This document shows positions 1-11,098 of a stretch of DNA of 64,000 nt, one piece after another. The translations under genes and the position numbers were made by a program. The notes beneath the pieces are model-generated. The model worked only from the letters and a program-made list of their open reading frames with translations, was not told the DNA's origin and did no database searches. Position 1 is the first letter of the stretch. Every line of letters starts with the position of its first letter. Source of the stretch: Rhizophlyctis rosea (taxonomy: Eukaryota > Chytridiomycota > Chytridiomycetes > Rhizophlyctidales > Rhizophlyctidaceae); the NCBI GenBank assembly GCA_027596075.1, contig JADGJC010000145.1, positions 34,572 through 98,571 of the forward strand. The letters are read 5' to 3'.

Positions 1-89
1 GCAGCGGCGTTCTTGTTTTGTTCTACGGCACTTGTCCCCTGCGCAGATGCTTCTAAATGGCCACCTTCGCGCACTGAAGCAGTCCTTCG

Positions 90-636
90 GATCTGGAGCA
101 GACTCGAGGTAGTTTGAAGGAAGGGACACAAGGCATCATGACAAATTTGGAAGGGGGCATGAGCTATGGCAAATACATGGAGCTGTACACGTGAGTGCTA
201 AGTTAGGCGGAAATGTTTCGTAGTCGGCGCTCGTCTGATATTGCTGCCGTTGCACAGCTTGATTTACAACTACTGCACAAGCAGCCGGATGCAAACAGGT
301 TTCACCGAAGCCCTTGGCGCAAACGCAACAAATCGAGGTAAGTCGGATAGATCCGTCACCTATGTGGCGAGCAATTATTCCCATAAAGGTTTAGGAGCAA
401 ACCTGATGGGTGCTGATCTGTACAACAAATTGAAAGATTACTTGAAGGAGCATCTGGATGAAATCAGGAAAGAGGAGTCACAAAATGACGAAGGATTCCT
501 GACCTACTACACCAAAGAGTGGACGCGCTTCACAACTGCCAGCACCTTTGTTCACCACATCTTCCGGTACTTGAATCTTCATTGGATCAAAGGGGAGATC
601 AATGAGGGTCACAAGAACATTTACGACATTTACTCG
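90..636 (+). CDS. Cullin-1 (Cdc53-type) N-terminal fragment, 5' incomplete and cut short
   Basis: Cullins are scaffolds of SCF-type ubiquitin ligases; the N-terminal repeats bind the Skp1/F-box adaptor. Coding runs from about 90, with introns at 191-257 and 338-394. Spliced, it reads DLEQT..., then IMTNLEGGMSYGKYMELYT, LIYNYCTSSRMQ and GANLMGADLYNKLKDYL, then a region matching the YY-T-EW-RFTTAS and LNLHWIKGEI-EG-KNIYDIYS stretches of the first cullin repeats. The first coding exon lies outside the window or was not recognised. After DIYS (near 636) cullin similarity stops; the next family residues (LALV-W) are absent and exportin-1 sequence follows. The cullin homology and RBX-binding domains are missing. 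This is either a broken or chimeric gene or an assembly join. Family recognition is confident; intactness is not. Confidence 0.8.
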
Positions 637-1081
637 GTATGGAATCGCAGTCCATCCGGTTTGGATGCTCAGACGATTGACTTATGCGCACTCTATACAT
701 ATGTGCAGATATCGCGAATGCAAGATCGGGAAATCTTCAAAGTTTGCCTCGGATACTGGCAAAAGCTGGTAAGCTACATCCCCAGGAACCTGACGATGAT
801 GTGATCATTTACCGGCCGCTCCAGGTGTCTGAATTGTACGAGGAACAAAACACTCTGCCCGCCGCCGATATCCCATTGCTTCAGTTGAATGCACCAGGCA
901 TGGCCCGCCCATCATTCCCGCGCGCCTTTGCCATGCGCAAGGCGCTGTATGCGGAGACATTCTCACTACTGCGGGCGGTCATGATTGAGAGGATGGCGGA
1001 GCGTGAGGAGGTTAGTCGACTGTTTTATGGGCGGAGCCCGAAAAGATCGTAACCATTGCTCAACAGGTTCTTACTGTCGAA
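637..1081 (+). pseudogene. Exportin-1 (XPO1/CRM1) fragment inserted between cullin and membrane-protein sequence
   Basis: About 90 residues resemble the middle of exportin-1, the nuclear export receptor for leucine-rich export signals. The recognisable pieces are YVQISRMQDREIFKVCLGYW, then VSELYEEQNTLP, then AMRKALYAETFSLLRAVMIE with RMAEREEV, then LTVE. They connect through two plausible GT-AG introns (769-825 and about 1012-1065), each restoring the frame and the family sequence, so this is not a processed copy. The rest of exportin-1 (over 900 residues) is absent on both sides. Similarity ends exactly before the ATG region of the next gene. A cullin exon leads in without a stop, through about 60 bases of uncertain origin. 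An assembly chimera is the simplest explanation; a real exon transposition is the alternative. Confidence 0.65.
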
Positions 1082-1084
1082 GCC

Positions 1085-2029
1085 ATGGCCCACCAGACAC
1101 ACCAAGTTTACACCATACCCCTCGCAACGCCAAGCTCGCCAACCGCAACCGCACCACCCCAAATCCCTCCCGCAGCCATGCAGCCCGGCCCAGGTCCAGC
1201 ACCTGGCCCTGGCACAGCACCCACCCCCGGCACAACAACCTGCAGCCGCCTCACCCTCTCCGACCTCGTCATCATCATCTTCCTCCTCCTCGGCACGGCC
1301 CAACTCATCCTCTTCTTCTACTATGGCCACTTCCTCTACCGCTTCCTAGCCTCCATGATCCAATTCTTCATCCTCACCACCACATTCTTCGTCATCCTCG
1401 CGGAAACGGGAAAATGGCACGACACCAAAACGGCGTTCAAAGTCCTCAACCGGTGTACGATTTACCGGCATTACTATGTGTTTTTTACTGCGGTTATGTT
1501 GGTTATGTTTTTCATTTTCCCGGGCATTGCGATTGTGAAGGTGGATGGATTTGTTGTTGCGGAGGGGACGAATGTGAGGGGGAGGGTTTACGTTCCCGAA
1601 GATTGTTCGAACCCGCATGTTGATCTCCAGTCCGCTACACCCGTCAATTGGACTCTTACGGACTCTGGCATCGAGATTCTCTCCATCCCCCCATACACCG
1701 AGTTTCGCGTCCCAGCCTACTGCGGAGACCTCCAATCCGTCATAGCCAGTGAAACCTACTTCTCCGACGGGTACTCCGTGCGCTCCACAACTCCACCTGG
1801 TGACATGCCTGTTGCTGCCAACCCGGATAATCAAATTACTGTGAGCAGAATGGAACTTGTGGCGAAACTTCCCGGAGATAATCCGTTTTACAAGGCTGAG
1901 CCTTTGAGGACGATTTTGTGGAGTATGTTTGGGATTGTGATGGGGAAGTTTGTTGGGAGGGTTGGGTATGATGTGTTTGTTGAGTGGAGGGAGAGGAGGA
2001 GGAGGAGTTTGGTTGCGGGGAGGGTGTGA
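1085..2029 (+). CDS. Uncharacterised multi-pass membrane protein, 314 aa
   Basis: Single-exon gene; I do not recognise the family. Residues 1-60 are rich in proline and alanine. Hydrophobic segments follow at about 62-110, probably two passes (LSDLVIIIFLLLG and MIQFFILTTTFFVIL), and at about 130-152 (YYVFFTAVMLVMFFIFPGIA). A polar region of roughly 110 residues with several cysteines and an N-W-T sequon follows and could be lumenal or extracellular. A last hydrophobic stretch near 280-298 precedes a basic tail (WRERRRRS). The start at 1085 is the first ATG of the open frame, but because an exportin fragment runs in frame directly into this ATG, the true 5' end is uncertain. The base composition shifts from C-rich to G/T-rich near 1460. 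Confidence 0.7.
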   Translation: MAHQTHQVYTIPLATPSSPTATAPPQIPPAAMQPGPGPAPGPGTAPTPGTTTCSRLTLSDLVIIIFLLLGTAQLILFFYYGHFLYRFLASMIQFFILTTTFFVILAETGKWHDTKTAFKVLNRCTIYRHYYVFFTAVMLVMFFIFPGIAIVKVDGFVVAEGTNVRGRVYVPEDCSNPHVDLQSATPVNWTLTDSGIEILSIPPYTEFRVPAYCGDLQSVIASETYFSDGYSVRSTTPPGDMPVAANPDNQITVSRMELVAKLPGDNPFYKAEPLRTILWSMFGIVMGKFVGRVGYDVFVEWRERRRRSLVAGRV

Positions 2030-2277
2030 GTGGAGAGGACTCGAATGAAGCAAGGTAAGAAATGCGATGAACTTAGTAGGGAGCGATGACGGATGGACTG
2101 ATTGGGTGTGCGTATCCTCTCATTCTAGGGCGCAAGTCCGTTCAACGGGAAACCGATCCTTGGTGCTTCAGCAAGCTGACTGGTTGGGCTTGGTTCAGTG
2201 AAAGGTTCTCGTGTCGTATTCTATGTAGTTTGGTCCTGCAAATTCAAATCTGTACTATAGTATCCCAGTCTTATTCT

Positions 2278-3019
2278 TTATACAACAATATCCATATCCA
2301 AATTCATTGACAAACTCTCCACCGCCTGTTTATATCTCTGAAAATGGGCCAAGACCTTTTGGCGTTCCCATGGCCTGGCTCCATATGTTGTGATCAGCAC
2401 TTTCTCAAAGGGTTTGGTGATATCAAAGTAGACGACTTCGCAAAAGCCGTTTTGCAGTGCGTCCGTGTCGGATGTGGGGAGGGAACCTGGATAGTCGAGG
2501 ATTGTTGCTAGTGCGGATTCCGGGATGGGAGTTGGGGAGGGGTTTGTGAAGAATGTGGATTGGATGACTTGTTGTATGGAGGGTGCAGCGGTTTGGGAGT
2601 AGAGGATGTAACTGCCCAGGAAGGTTTCTGCAGGCAACACGATTCAATTGATAGATTTGACTAAGGCATGGTTGCGTTGAGTGCTATTTGACATCCTCAC
2701 CAGTATGAACACTCCTGAGTGGTGTATCTACTCGTTGAACCTCTAAAGCGTAAGGAGTTCCGCTCAAGGCGGCTCTTGACTTTTGTATCACGTCAGCGAC
2801 ATATCGGTCCGTCAAGGCGTTTGATTGGAGAAAGTGTATTAGGACGGCGGGTTTTAGGCCGAGGATGCAGAATGCTATCTCGCCATAGTAGTGTGAGTCG
2901 GCGAGGATGGAACCGTTGCGTGTTAGGGTGTTCACGTCTGATGGGGAGAGGTTTGCGAACCAATAGTCTTCCGCTTGTTTTAGTGTTGCGAAGAGTGCTG
3001 ATAAGTCAGGCTGCGCCAT
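2278..3019 (-). CDS. Hypothetical protein, two exons, 222 aa
   Basis: Exons 2701-3019 and 2278-2627 are joined by a 73-bp GT-AG intron (2628-2700) in phase 1, and the frame closes cleanly. The protein starts MAQPDLSALFATLKQAEDYW and reads as a soluble alpha-rich protein with no signal peptide or membrane segment. I recognise no domain. The second exon contains short tryptophan- and arginine-containing stretches (ARPWERQKVLAHFQRY) near the C terminus. It is transcribed convergently with the upstream membrane-protein gene, about 250 bp away. That the two open frames fuse exactly over one intron is the main argument that this is a real gene. Confidence 0.6.
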
Positions 3020-3486
3020 TCAGTTGGGTGTTCGAGTGAATTGGCTTTTGCGAGGGGAAGGGTTTGGGAGAATGAAAGCCCTTATCATCGCGTGCATATG
3101 TTTTTCCCCTTTTTTATACTTTTTGAGGAGGTGGTGTTGGTGAGTGTGCAACCCTCATTTCTGTGGCGTTGGCGCATTCGCGGCATGCTGGGACTTCCGA
3201 GGCGTCAACTGGCCCAACACGAGCCCACCGCTGCGCGGCGCGGTCCGGTCAAGATTGGCCAAGGGGAAATGGTGTCTTGGCATAATGAGATAGTTCATAT
3301 ATCCCCGCCCATTCAATTCACTGTTCCCACGCTGTTCCTTCTTATTTACTATCGGTTATTGGGCTCATATTACTCCTTGATCATATGCACACAATATAAA
3401 CTATCCTCATAGGCGACCCCGCGTGTCCCAGTCTGTTCCCACAGCCCATCTATCCATCGGGAAACCGTGACTATCAAAACACAAAA
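3020..3486. other. Non-coding stretch between divergent genes
   Basis: It separates the divergent hypothetical gene and PMR1, so it should hold both promoters. It contains T-rich tracts near 3100-3120 and AT-richer sequence at 3340-3410 before PMR1. No conserved ORF or RNA gene was seen. Confidence 0.5.
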
Positions 3487-6400
3487 ATGTCCCATAATAG
3501 CCGGGACCGATACCTCCCTGTCCCATTAGCCGAACCGGACCATAACGACCAAGCGTATGGTTCGCGATCAGCAACCTCAGCACGCCGACCCCTCCGTTCC
3601 GTTCCATCTGCTGATGCTCTTTCAAATACGCCACGAAACCTCTCCCCCGTCCCTCCATCACCAACCGCGTTCCGGGCCGCAACACCAACAAAGAAACGGC
3701 CATCGTCCCCACCACCCTCAACCACTCCCACCTCCGACGCAACCGCACAAGCCGAGACACCCTCAGCACACTATGCCACACTCACTGCCGAGCAAACCGT
3801 GGAGGCCCAAAATACCAACACCACCACGGGCCTATCAACAGACGAAACCCTACGGCGACGGAAAACAGTGGGGTTGAACGAGCTCAACGTGGAAGAGGCG
3901 GAAACTCTGTTTGCGAAGTTGCTGGAACAATTCAAGAATCCCCTCATATTGCTTTTGTTTGGGTCCGCGTTTGTGTCGGTTTTGGTGGGGGAGATTGAAG
4001 ATGCTGTTAGCATAACACTGGTATGTGGGGTGCTCTGAGACGCGTCTGGCTGCTACATTTTGAGCTGATGGCATTGTTTTCTCACAACAGGCAATCATAA
4101 TCGTTGTTAGCGGTAAGCGGGATTGTCTGAGCTATCGTTCTGACGCGATCTCACATCACACTTTTACAGTGGCTTTCGTGCAAGAGTATCGATCTGAAAA
4201 GTCGCTGGAAGCATTAAACAAATTGGTACCACACTATTGTCATGTGACAAGGTTCGTTGCGCGAGATAACCGATATCGGCTATGCGGTTCCTAACCCAGA
4301 CTCGTAGAAACGGACATTTGACAACAATGCTGGCCAACGAGCTTGTGCCCGGTGACATAGTACGGTTCTCCACGGGTGATCGCATACCTGCCGATGTGCG
4401 CCTAGTAGGCGCATCAGATCTAGAAATAGACGAGTCGAGTCTGACGGGCGAGAATGAGCCATGTAACAAACACTTCGACGTCATAGAAGGGAACAGTGCG
4501 GATTTGCCGCTGGCGGAGCGGAGAAATATCGCTTTCATGGGTACACTAGTACGAAATGGTAAGAACCAGGTAGACCGTCTTTCTAACGCATGGATGATTG
4601 ACGCGCCAATTTGGATGCAACAGGACACGGTTTTGGAATAGTTGTTGGAACGGGGAAGGACACGGAGTTCGGGATGGTTTTCAACATGATGAAGGAAGTA
4701 GAAGTCCGGCGCACACCGTTGCAGTTGAAGATGGACGAGCTGGGCAAGCAGCTGTCCATGGCGTCGTTTATCATTATTGGCCTCATAGCGATCATTGGGA
4801 TAATACAAGGGCGGCATTGGTTGGAGATGTTCACCATTGGCGGTGAGTATGAGGCGAAGTGCGTGTTGTTACGGGCATTGATTCTAATTCATAACGTAGT
4901 GAGTTTGGCGGTTGCGGCGATTCCGGAAGGGTTACCTATTGTTGTTACCGTGACGTTGGCATTGGGTGTGCTGCGCATGGCGGATAGGCATGCCATTGTT
5001 AAGAAGCTGCCTTCGGTGGAGTCGTTGGGATCTGTTAGCGTGATTTGCGTGGATAAGACGGGTATGTTGGATTCATTTGCAAATAGGGTGAGATCGTCAC
5101 AATCGGGAATTGACAAAATATTGGTTGCAGGAACATTGACGATGAACAAAATGACAATCACCAAACTATATACCCTGGCGCATAATGCGGTTATTGATGT
5201 GGAGGAAGGGATGAGGGAGGGTCTGATGAAGGGTTCTGCGGTTGATAATCTGCTGCGTGTTGGTAAGTTGTTCCCATCAAAGTGTGGATATTTTCGATTT
5301 TCGCGTAACCACTTTCTTAGGTACCCTTTGCAATAACGCACACATGGACGGGACTGGACAGACGGTCGGACAACCTACTGAAATAGCGTTCTTGGAGCTT
5401 CAAAGTAGACTTGGACGCAGCGATGTGCGATCGGTATGTTCTGCACCGTTGGCATAATTCCTGATATCGCTCGAATTGCATCTCAACAATCCCAAATCTA
5501 TAACTCAGACATACACACGCACCTCCGAAATCCCCTTCACATCCGAACGCAAATTCATGGCCGTCCAAGCACGACAAAACGATTCCTCCTCCCCACCCTT
5601 CTACTTCATAAAAGGCGCCCTCGAACCCGTCCTAGAAAAATGCTCACGGTATTACGTCACGGATGTGGATACGCGGGTTTTGGACGGGGCGACGCGGGAG
5701 AGGGTTAAGCGGGAGGCGGAGGAGATGACGTTGCAGGGGTTAAGGATACTGTTTTTGGCGTTTGGGAGGGAGTTGGGGGATATGACGCTTTGTGGGTTTG
5801 TTGGGATGTACGATCCGCCGAGACGGGGAGTGAAGGAGGCGGTGGGGACGCTTGTTAGGGGTGGGGTTAAGGTTGTGATGATTACGGGTGATTCGGGTAT
5901 GTGTGAAGGGGGTGTTATTAACTGCTTTCCCGTTTGGTTATGGTGTGTCCTACTCTCTCGCGTCAGCACATTGCTAATCATTGCATTCGTCCTACAGCCG
6001 GCACAGCTTCATCAATAGCGCAACAACTCAACATCCCGACGAATCTGGCGGGACATAGCTTGATGTCCGGACCAGAGTTAGATGCGTTATCTGAAAGGGA
6101 GTTGCAGGAACAAGTGGGATCCGTGTCGGTGTTTTATCGGACGACGCCGCGGCATAAGATGATTATTGTGAAGGCGTTGCAGGCGAGGGGGGAGATTGTT
6201 GCTATGACTGGTGATGGAGGTGAGTGAGGGGTTGAAGAGTTGTGTTTTGGGGTTTGGGTTATTGGAGCGAGGAGACTTATTCTTTTTTGTGTTTGGCAGT
6301 TAATGATGCGCCTGCGTTGCGGTTGTCGGTGAGTTTTTGTGAGGGGATATGAGGGAGTGAGATGTAAGCTTATTGGTTGATAAACCTCAGGACATTGGCA

Positions 6401-7504
6401 TTTCAATGGGCAAAAGCGGAACAGACGTGTCCAAAGAAGCAGCGGACATGATTTTGGTTAATGACGATTTCAGTAAGTGGAGAACCCTTCATCCCGCAGT
6501 TGGAATTTTGCGTGTGCATCAAATGTATATTGACCATTCTTTATTCATTCACCTCCATTAGCAACCGTCTTGTACGCCATCGAAGAAGGCAAATCCATCT
6601 TCTACAACATCCAGAACTTCCTCCGCTTCCAGCTCAGCACCAGCGTGTCGGCGTTGGCGTTGATTGCCGTCGCGACGTTCTTTGGATTACATAACCCTCT
6701 GAACGCGATGCAGATTTTGTGGATAAGTGCGTTGACGTTACCCCCTCACTTTTCCCTCGCTTTCCCTACTGAACGGTTCGGAAACACAGATATCATCTGC
6801 GACGGCCCCGTAGCGCAATCACTAGGCGTGGAAGCGGTAGATCCGAACGTGATGAAGCAGCCGCCGAGACATAAGGATGAGCCGATTGTGACGCGGGAGC
6901 TTGTGACGCGGATATTGGTGTCGGCTGCTATTATGGTTGTGGGGACGATGTATATTTATGTGCAGAGTGTTGGGGGTGGGGGTGTTGTGACGGCTAGGGG
7001 GACTACGATGGTAGGTTTTTTTTTGGGGGGTGTTATGGAGGTCGGGGGGTAGGGTTTTGGAGGTGATTGATCATGGAAGGAACCAAATTTGTTTGTGATA
7101 TTCCAAACTCATTTTGCAATTTCGGTTTTCTGTAGACCTTCACATGCTTCGTCCTCTTCTCCATGTGGAACGCTCTCTCCTGTCGTTCTCTCTCCCGCCC
7201 CACCATAACCATCGGACCACACACTAACAAGATGTTCAATATTGCCGTCGCGGCTTGTCTGTTTGGCCAAATCCTCGTCGTCTACGTACCTTTCCTGCAG
7301 AGTATTTTCCAGACTGAGGCGCTAGGAGTGTGGGATTTGGTTGAGCTTGCGGTTATCACGAGTAGTGTTTTTGTGGTTGATGAGATTAGGAAGGTTGTGG
7401 GGGGGAGGAAGGTTGGGTGGGGGTGGAGGAGGGGAGGGGGGTGGGTTGCTGTTAATGGGGTGGAGGGGGGAGGGGAGTTGGGGAAGGTTGATTTGACGGT
7501 TTAG
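3487..7504 (+). CDS. PMR1: Golgi/secretory-pathway Ca2+/Mn2+-transporting P-type ATPase (SPCA), 15 exons, 996 aa
   Basis: Pumps Ca2+ and Mn2+ into the Golgi using ATP. Exons: 3487-4020, 4091-4112, 4170-4251, 4308-4558, 4624-4842, 4900-5061, 5131-5262, 5321-5433, 5509-5896, 5998-6219, 6300-6328, 6391-6472, 6562-6726, 6790-7010, 7136-7504; all phases close. Landmarks in order: a serine/proline-rich N-terminal tail of about 110 residues, [15 protein letters not shown], the actuator-loop SLTGENEP, the membrane motif VAAIPEGLP, the phosphorylation site ICVDKTGTLT (Asp is the acceptor), [29 protein letters not shown], then [13 protein letters not shown] and VDEIRK near the end. The last 40 residues are glycine-rich. 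Length matches fungal PMR1. Two exons are tiny (22 and 29 nt). The intron at 6727 uses a GTGCGT donor. The SPCA rather than SERCA assignment rests on the whole C-terminal half. Confidence 0.93.
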
Positions 7505-8235
7505 TGGGTGTATTTAGATAGGGGTTTGTATGTAGGTGTGGTATTTAGGTGCTAGGTTTTGTTGAGTTTTTGTATGGATATAGTCGTTGTGCTATTGTGT
7601 GTGTATGCGAGGTTTTGGTCTTCTCAGAAGGAATCAGGATAGCAAAGTGGGGAGTGTAGGAGTCTCCATATCGGTCATTATTTCGCTTGTGGTCAGCAAC
7701 TTTACCTTCGCGGAGGTTTGGCGGCGGGACCCGCGCGCCAAAAGGTGGCAAAAACTGCAGAATTTGAACCCGATGCTCTTTGCCTTCGTTGTGTGACCAG
7801 GGAAGGGTTACACAACGAGGCCACAAGGGCATCACCTTCCCAAAGTTTTTCGAACGCAGGGTTGATGGAAGGAGATCGGTGGACCGACATCCCAGAAGGG
7901 AGTCGCGGTCGTGTGAGGGAACATTTATATTCGCGTCAACAGTTTGACGGGACCAGGGTTTCTGCGATTTTGACTCAAAGCTGGCTCTGCGTCGTTCACG
8001 CTTTGCCCTTGATTGAAGCTAGCTCTGTCCCCGCTCGAGACGGCGAGAAGGAGGAGGTTCTTCCGGGTTGTGAAACGGCAGTCTTTCATTGTCTGGATCA
8101 TCCGTGCGGAAGGTATGTAAGTATGAAAACCCTTAAGTACATTTGATGTTTATTTACATCTCCTAACCGCTTTTGATTTTCATGCCACAGAAATCCCTTC
8201 ATCTTTCCATTTTCAATCCATAAGACCCAACAACC
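7505..8235. other. Intergenic region with a long imperfect hairpin
   Basis: The 7718-8146 frame is open for 142 codons but has no protein-like features, and I regard it as chance. The main structure is the inverted repeat at 7772-7833, listed separately. A GC-rich patch with GCGCGCC lies near 7735. The last 90 bases should hold the leader of the HET-domain gene. Confidence 0.5.
7772..7833. repeat. Imperfect inverted repeat (about 27 paired positions)
   Basis: The left arm GATGC-CTT...CC-TCGTTGTGT-ACC pairs with the right arm GGTTACACAACGAGGC...AAGGGCATC around a short AGGGAAG-containing loop. The core CGTTGTGT/ACACAACG is perfect. Just left, the complement of a tRNA B-box-like GGGTTCAAAT is present. 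It could be a terminator-like structure, a degenerate tRNA-derived element or a small RNA hairpin. Confidence 0.5.
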
Positions 8236-10918
8236 ATGTCTTGTTGCGATCCGCCCAAACCTAAGCCCAACCCACTGCAAAATCTGCAAACGCCCACACA
8301 TTGGCAATCGCCGCCACCTCCCATGGCCGTAGCGACACAGCCAATGCCGTTGAGGCCTGCGTATGTGCCACCGCCGGTGTATCATCCGCAGGCTGGGCAG
8401 TGGGTTGGTGGTGGGTATCCGCAGCAGCCGGTTGCGTATGGACAGTATCCGCCTCAACTTCAGCAACAACCGCAGTATTATCCGCAACCGGTGTATAGGC
8501 CAGTGCAACAACCACAGGTTTATGCGCCGCAGCCGGTGATGTATGCCCCTCGTCCACCTGGTGTGCCGTATTATCCTCAACAACAGGTTGTGCCACAAAC
8601 CCCGGGTGCACATCAATTCACTCCATCGCCTCCGCTTGTTAACCCGATGCAGATGCAACCCGTCGCTGGAGTGGTTTCTCCCCCACCTGCGGCCGTAACG
8701 TCAACGCACATGCCCGCCAGTGCCGCTCCTCACCCTCCTTCCGTGACATCACCTCAAGCCCCCGCAGCCCATCCACATCCAACCCCGCTCGCCCCAACTC
8801 CATCTCGCAAAGACCCCTCTTGCACAGCAACAAAGCCAGACTCTCTCAAAATCCCTCAAACACAAGGCGACTTCCAAGCACTTGACAAATGGTGCGACCG
8901 CTACGTTGACCTCCTCACCCTCGAAGAATTACCCCTTGACGCCGACCGCAGCCCGTCCATCATCCAATCCGCGCCCCCGGGATTCTGGATGAACCGCCAA
9001 TCCATGAATGGTTGCGATTTTGTTGCTAAGTGTACATGTCCTTCTACAACACTGACGCGCCAAATTCAAATCATCGGAGGAGTCGAAATGGATATGCTCG
9101 TTGGTCCTCATGTGGTACCACACCAGTACCGATTCAACGCCGAGACGGATAAGCTTATGTATACCAACCCCGAAACTCAACCAGTCTACGATACAATTTC
9201 CCACGTATGGGGACAAAACCTTACCACCATGACACTAGCCGAAAAGTCCATCCCCTGCTCCTCCCGCGGGAAACTCCTCGCCCTCGAACGCATAACCAAA
9301 CACAACGACGCCCAAATCTGGCTAGACGTCATCGCTATCGACCAAACCAATACCAAAACCAAGTGCGCACAGGTTGAGGTTATGGACCAAGTATACCTGA
9401 ATGCGCGAAACTGTTATGTATTGGTTGACGCGGATGATGCAGAGGTGTTACGCAAATGTGCACACGCTGTGGAGAAGTTCATGATTCTCCTCATGTCTGG
9501 GAAGAAGGATAGTAAGGATGTTGAGAAGTTGCTTGGGATGGTGCCGGCGCTTTTGGAGGCGAGGGAGGCGATTGTGAAGAGTGCGGGGTGGTTTGGACGG
9601 ATTTGGACGTTACAGGAAGGGGTTTTGTCTCCTCATCTTGTGTTTTTGGAGTATGATTTGGAAGGGTGTTTGAAGCAGGTTGATACGTATTGGTTGAACC
9701 GGGACGCGGGTGCGGCGTTGGAGATGGGGTGTTTCGCTTTGACGAGTTTTAGTCATGATTTGAGGGACGTGCCGGCTACGCAGGCGTATATGGTTGAAGA
9801 AGGGTGTCGTATTGTTGATGGGATCGTAGGGTTGATGGCGAACAAGTTGTTTACGACGACGATATTGAAAGTGGGGAATAAGATGCATCTTGTGCGATCG
9901 GTTACGGCGTTGAATGATCGGAAGAGTTCGGTGCCGGCTGATCAGTTTTATGGGATGGCGGGGGTGATGAAGTGGNNNNNNNNNNTTTGTTGTGTTGCGT
10001 TGGTTTTGGTGGTTTTTTGGTGGGTTGTGTGGGGGGGTGGGTGACCGGTGTTTGGGGCGGGCGGGGGTCTGGCAGGGGGGGGGGGGTTTGGGGACTTTGA
10101 GGGTTGATTATGATGCTGGGTTTGAGTATGCGCAGAGGGAGTTTGCGAAGTGGGTTGAGCCGATGGGGGTTTTGCCTCCGTTTTGGGATACGACGAAGAA
10201 TACCATTACCGATGCCGGCAACAGTACACCGAACGACTGGTACACCGCTTTCCCTTCCGCGATATCACTCGCCCAATCCATCAACCTCGTCAAAACCAAA
10301 CCCGTTCTCACCCACCCCTCTCCCTCCAAACCCACATTCCGACTACAAGGCTCCTTCACCTTCCCCTTCGAAGTCCACCCCGAAGGCCACTGCTGCTGCC
10401 TAGGCTGCGAAGGCGGAACTGACAAGCACCCAAGTCTCCACGGTCTCTCCCCCAAGGACCCAAACACCATGGCCAACCTCCTCAAAACACTCGAAAGCAC
10501 CTGCCAATGGGGAACACACTCAGTCGGATCAGTCTACACAGACGAGGAATGTGTCAAAACCGATCGAGGGATGACTCATTGCGTTCGATACATGGATCTT
10601 TGTGAGCTGTCATTTGACTTCCTGGAGCAAGGGAAACATACAATCTTGTCGTTTTGCGTGGGCCAGAAGTACCTGTATTGGCCTTTGCTTATGGAAGAGG
10701 AAGTCTTCAATAGGCTTCAAAAGTTATGGAAGAAGAAGGTGCCGTTCCAGGTGTGCGCGATGATACATGATGCGGTGATGTTCAAACCGCTGCAGTATAC
10801 CGCGTGTACTGTGATTTGCGAGTCGGATTTGGGAAATTTCGTGGTTGGCAGAGCATGGACTGCATCCCGGGTGTGGGCGACGAAAACGGTGGATGTTTCT
10901 GGTGTCGAGTTGGGATAA
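8236..10918 (+). CDS. HET-domain protein with Pro/Gln-rich N terminus, interrupted by a scaffold gap
   Basis: HET domains occur in fungal heterokaryon-incompatibility proteins that trigger cell death on non-self recognition. The first part, 8236-9975 (580 codons), opens with about 200 residues of Pro/Gln/Tyr-rich low complexity. It then shows the three HET landmarks: ISHVWGQ (about residue 321), IWLDVIAIDQ with VEVMDQVYLNA (about 361) and WFGRIWTLQEGVL (about 451). Coding resumes near 10103 with VDYDAGFEYAQREFAKWV, continuing the post-HET region from FYGMAGVMKW, and ends at 10918. The 10-N gap plus about 115 bases of G-rich sequence between the parts probably represents an intron or a badly assembled exon edge. 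The C-terminal part has a cysteine cluster (HCCCLGC). Substrate and partner are unknown; the incompatibility role is inferred from the domain only. Confidence 0.75.
9976..9985. other. Assembly gap (10 N) flanked by G-homopolymer-rich sequence
   Basis: Ten Ns break the HET gene right after the codon for Trp at 9973-9975. The following 100 bases are extremely G-rich, with runs of up to 12 G near 10075-10087, and carry no sensible continuation of the protein. The sequence here should be treated as unreliable. Confidence 0.95.
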
Positions 10919-11056
10919 TCGGCTGTGGGGAAGGGTGGTGGATTGAATGTATGTTGTCCAACCTGGCAGAACATTGCAAGTAAAACATCCGAATATAATA
11001 GATGTCAAGAATGTGAACGTCAATTCTAGCTAGCACTATGTTCCGCCACATTACAG

Positions 11057-11098
11057 CGACCGCAATTGAGCTAGGAATTGAAAATCCTGTTGCGGTCG
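11057..11098. repeat. Perfect 9-bp inverted repeat
   Basis: CGACCGCAA at 11057-11065 and TTGCGGTCG at 11090-11098 are separated by 24 bases. It lies 140 bases before the tRNA-Glu gene. An imperfect direct repeat, CTG....GCACAGAAA, occurs twice further right, near 11145 and 11193. Function unknown. Confidence 0.5.

Noticed and set aside
985..1623. 212-codon frame overlapping the membrane-protein gene
   Set aside because: Out-of-frame shadow of a C-rich coding exon; Pro/His/Arg composition with no domain.
7718..8146. 142-codon plus-strand ORF upstream of the HET gene
   Set aside because: No protein-like pattern, and it covers the inverted repeat and promoter region.
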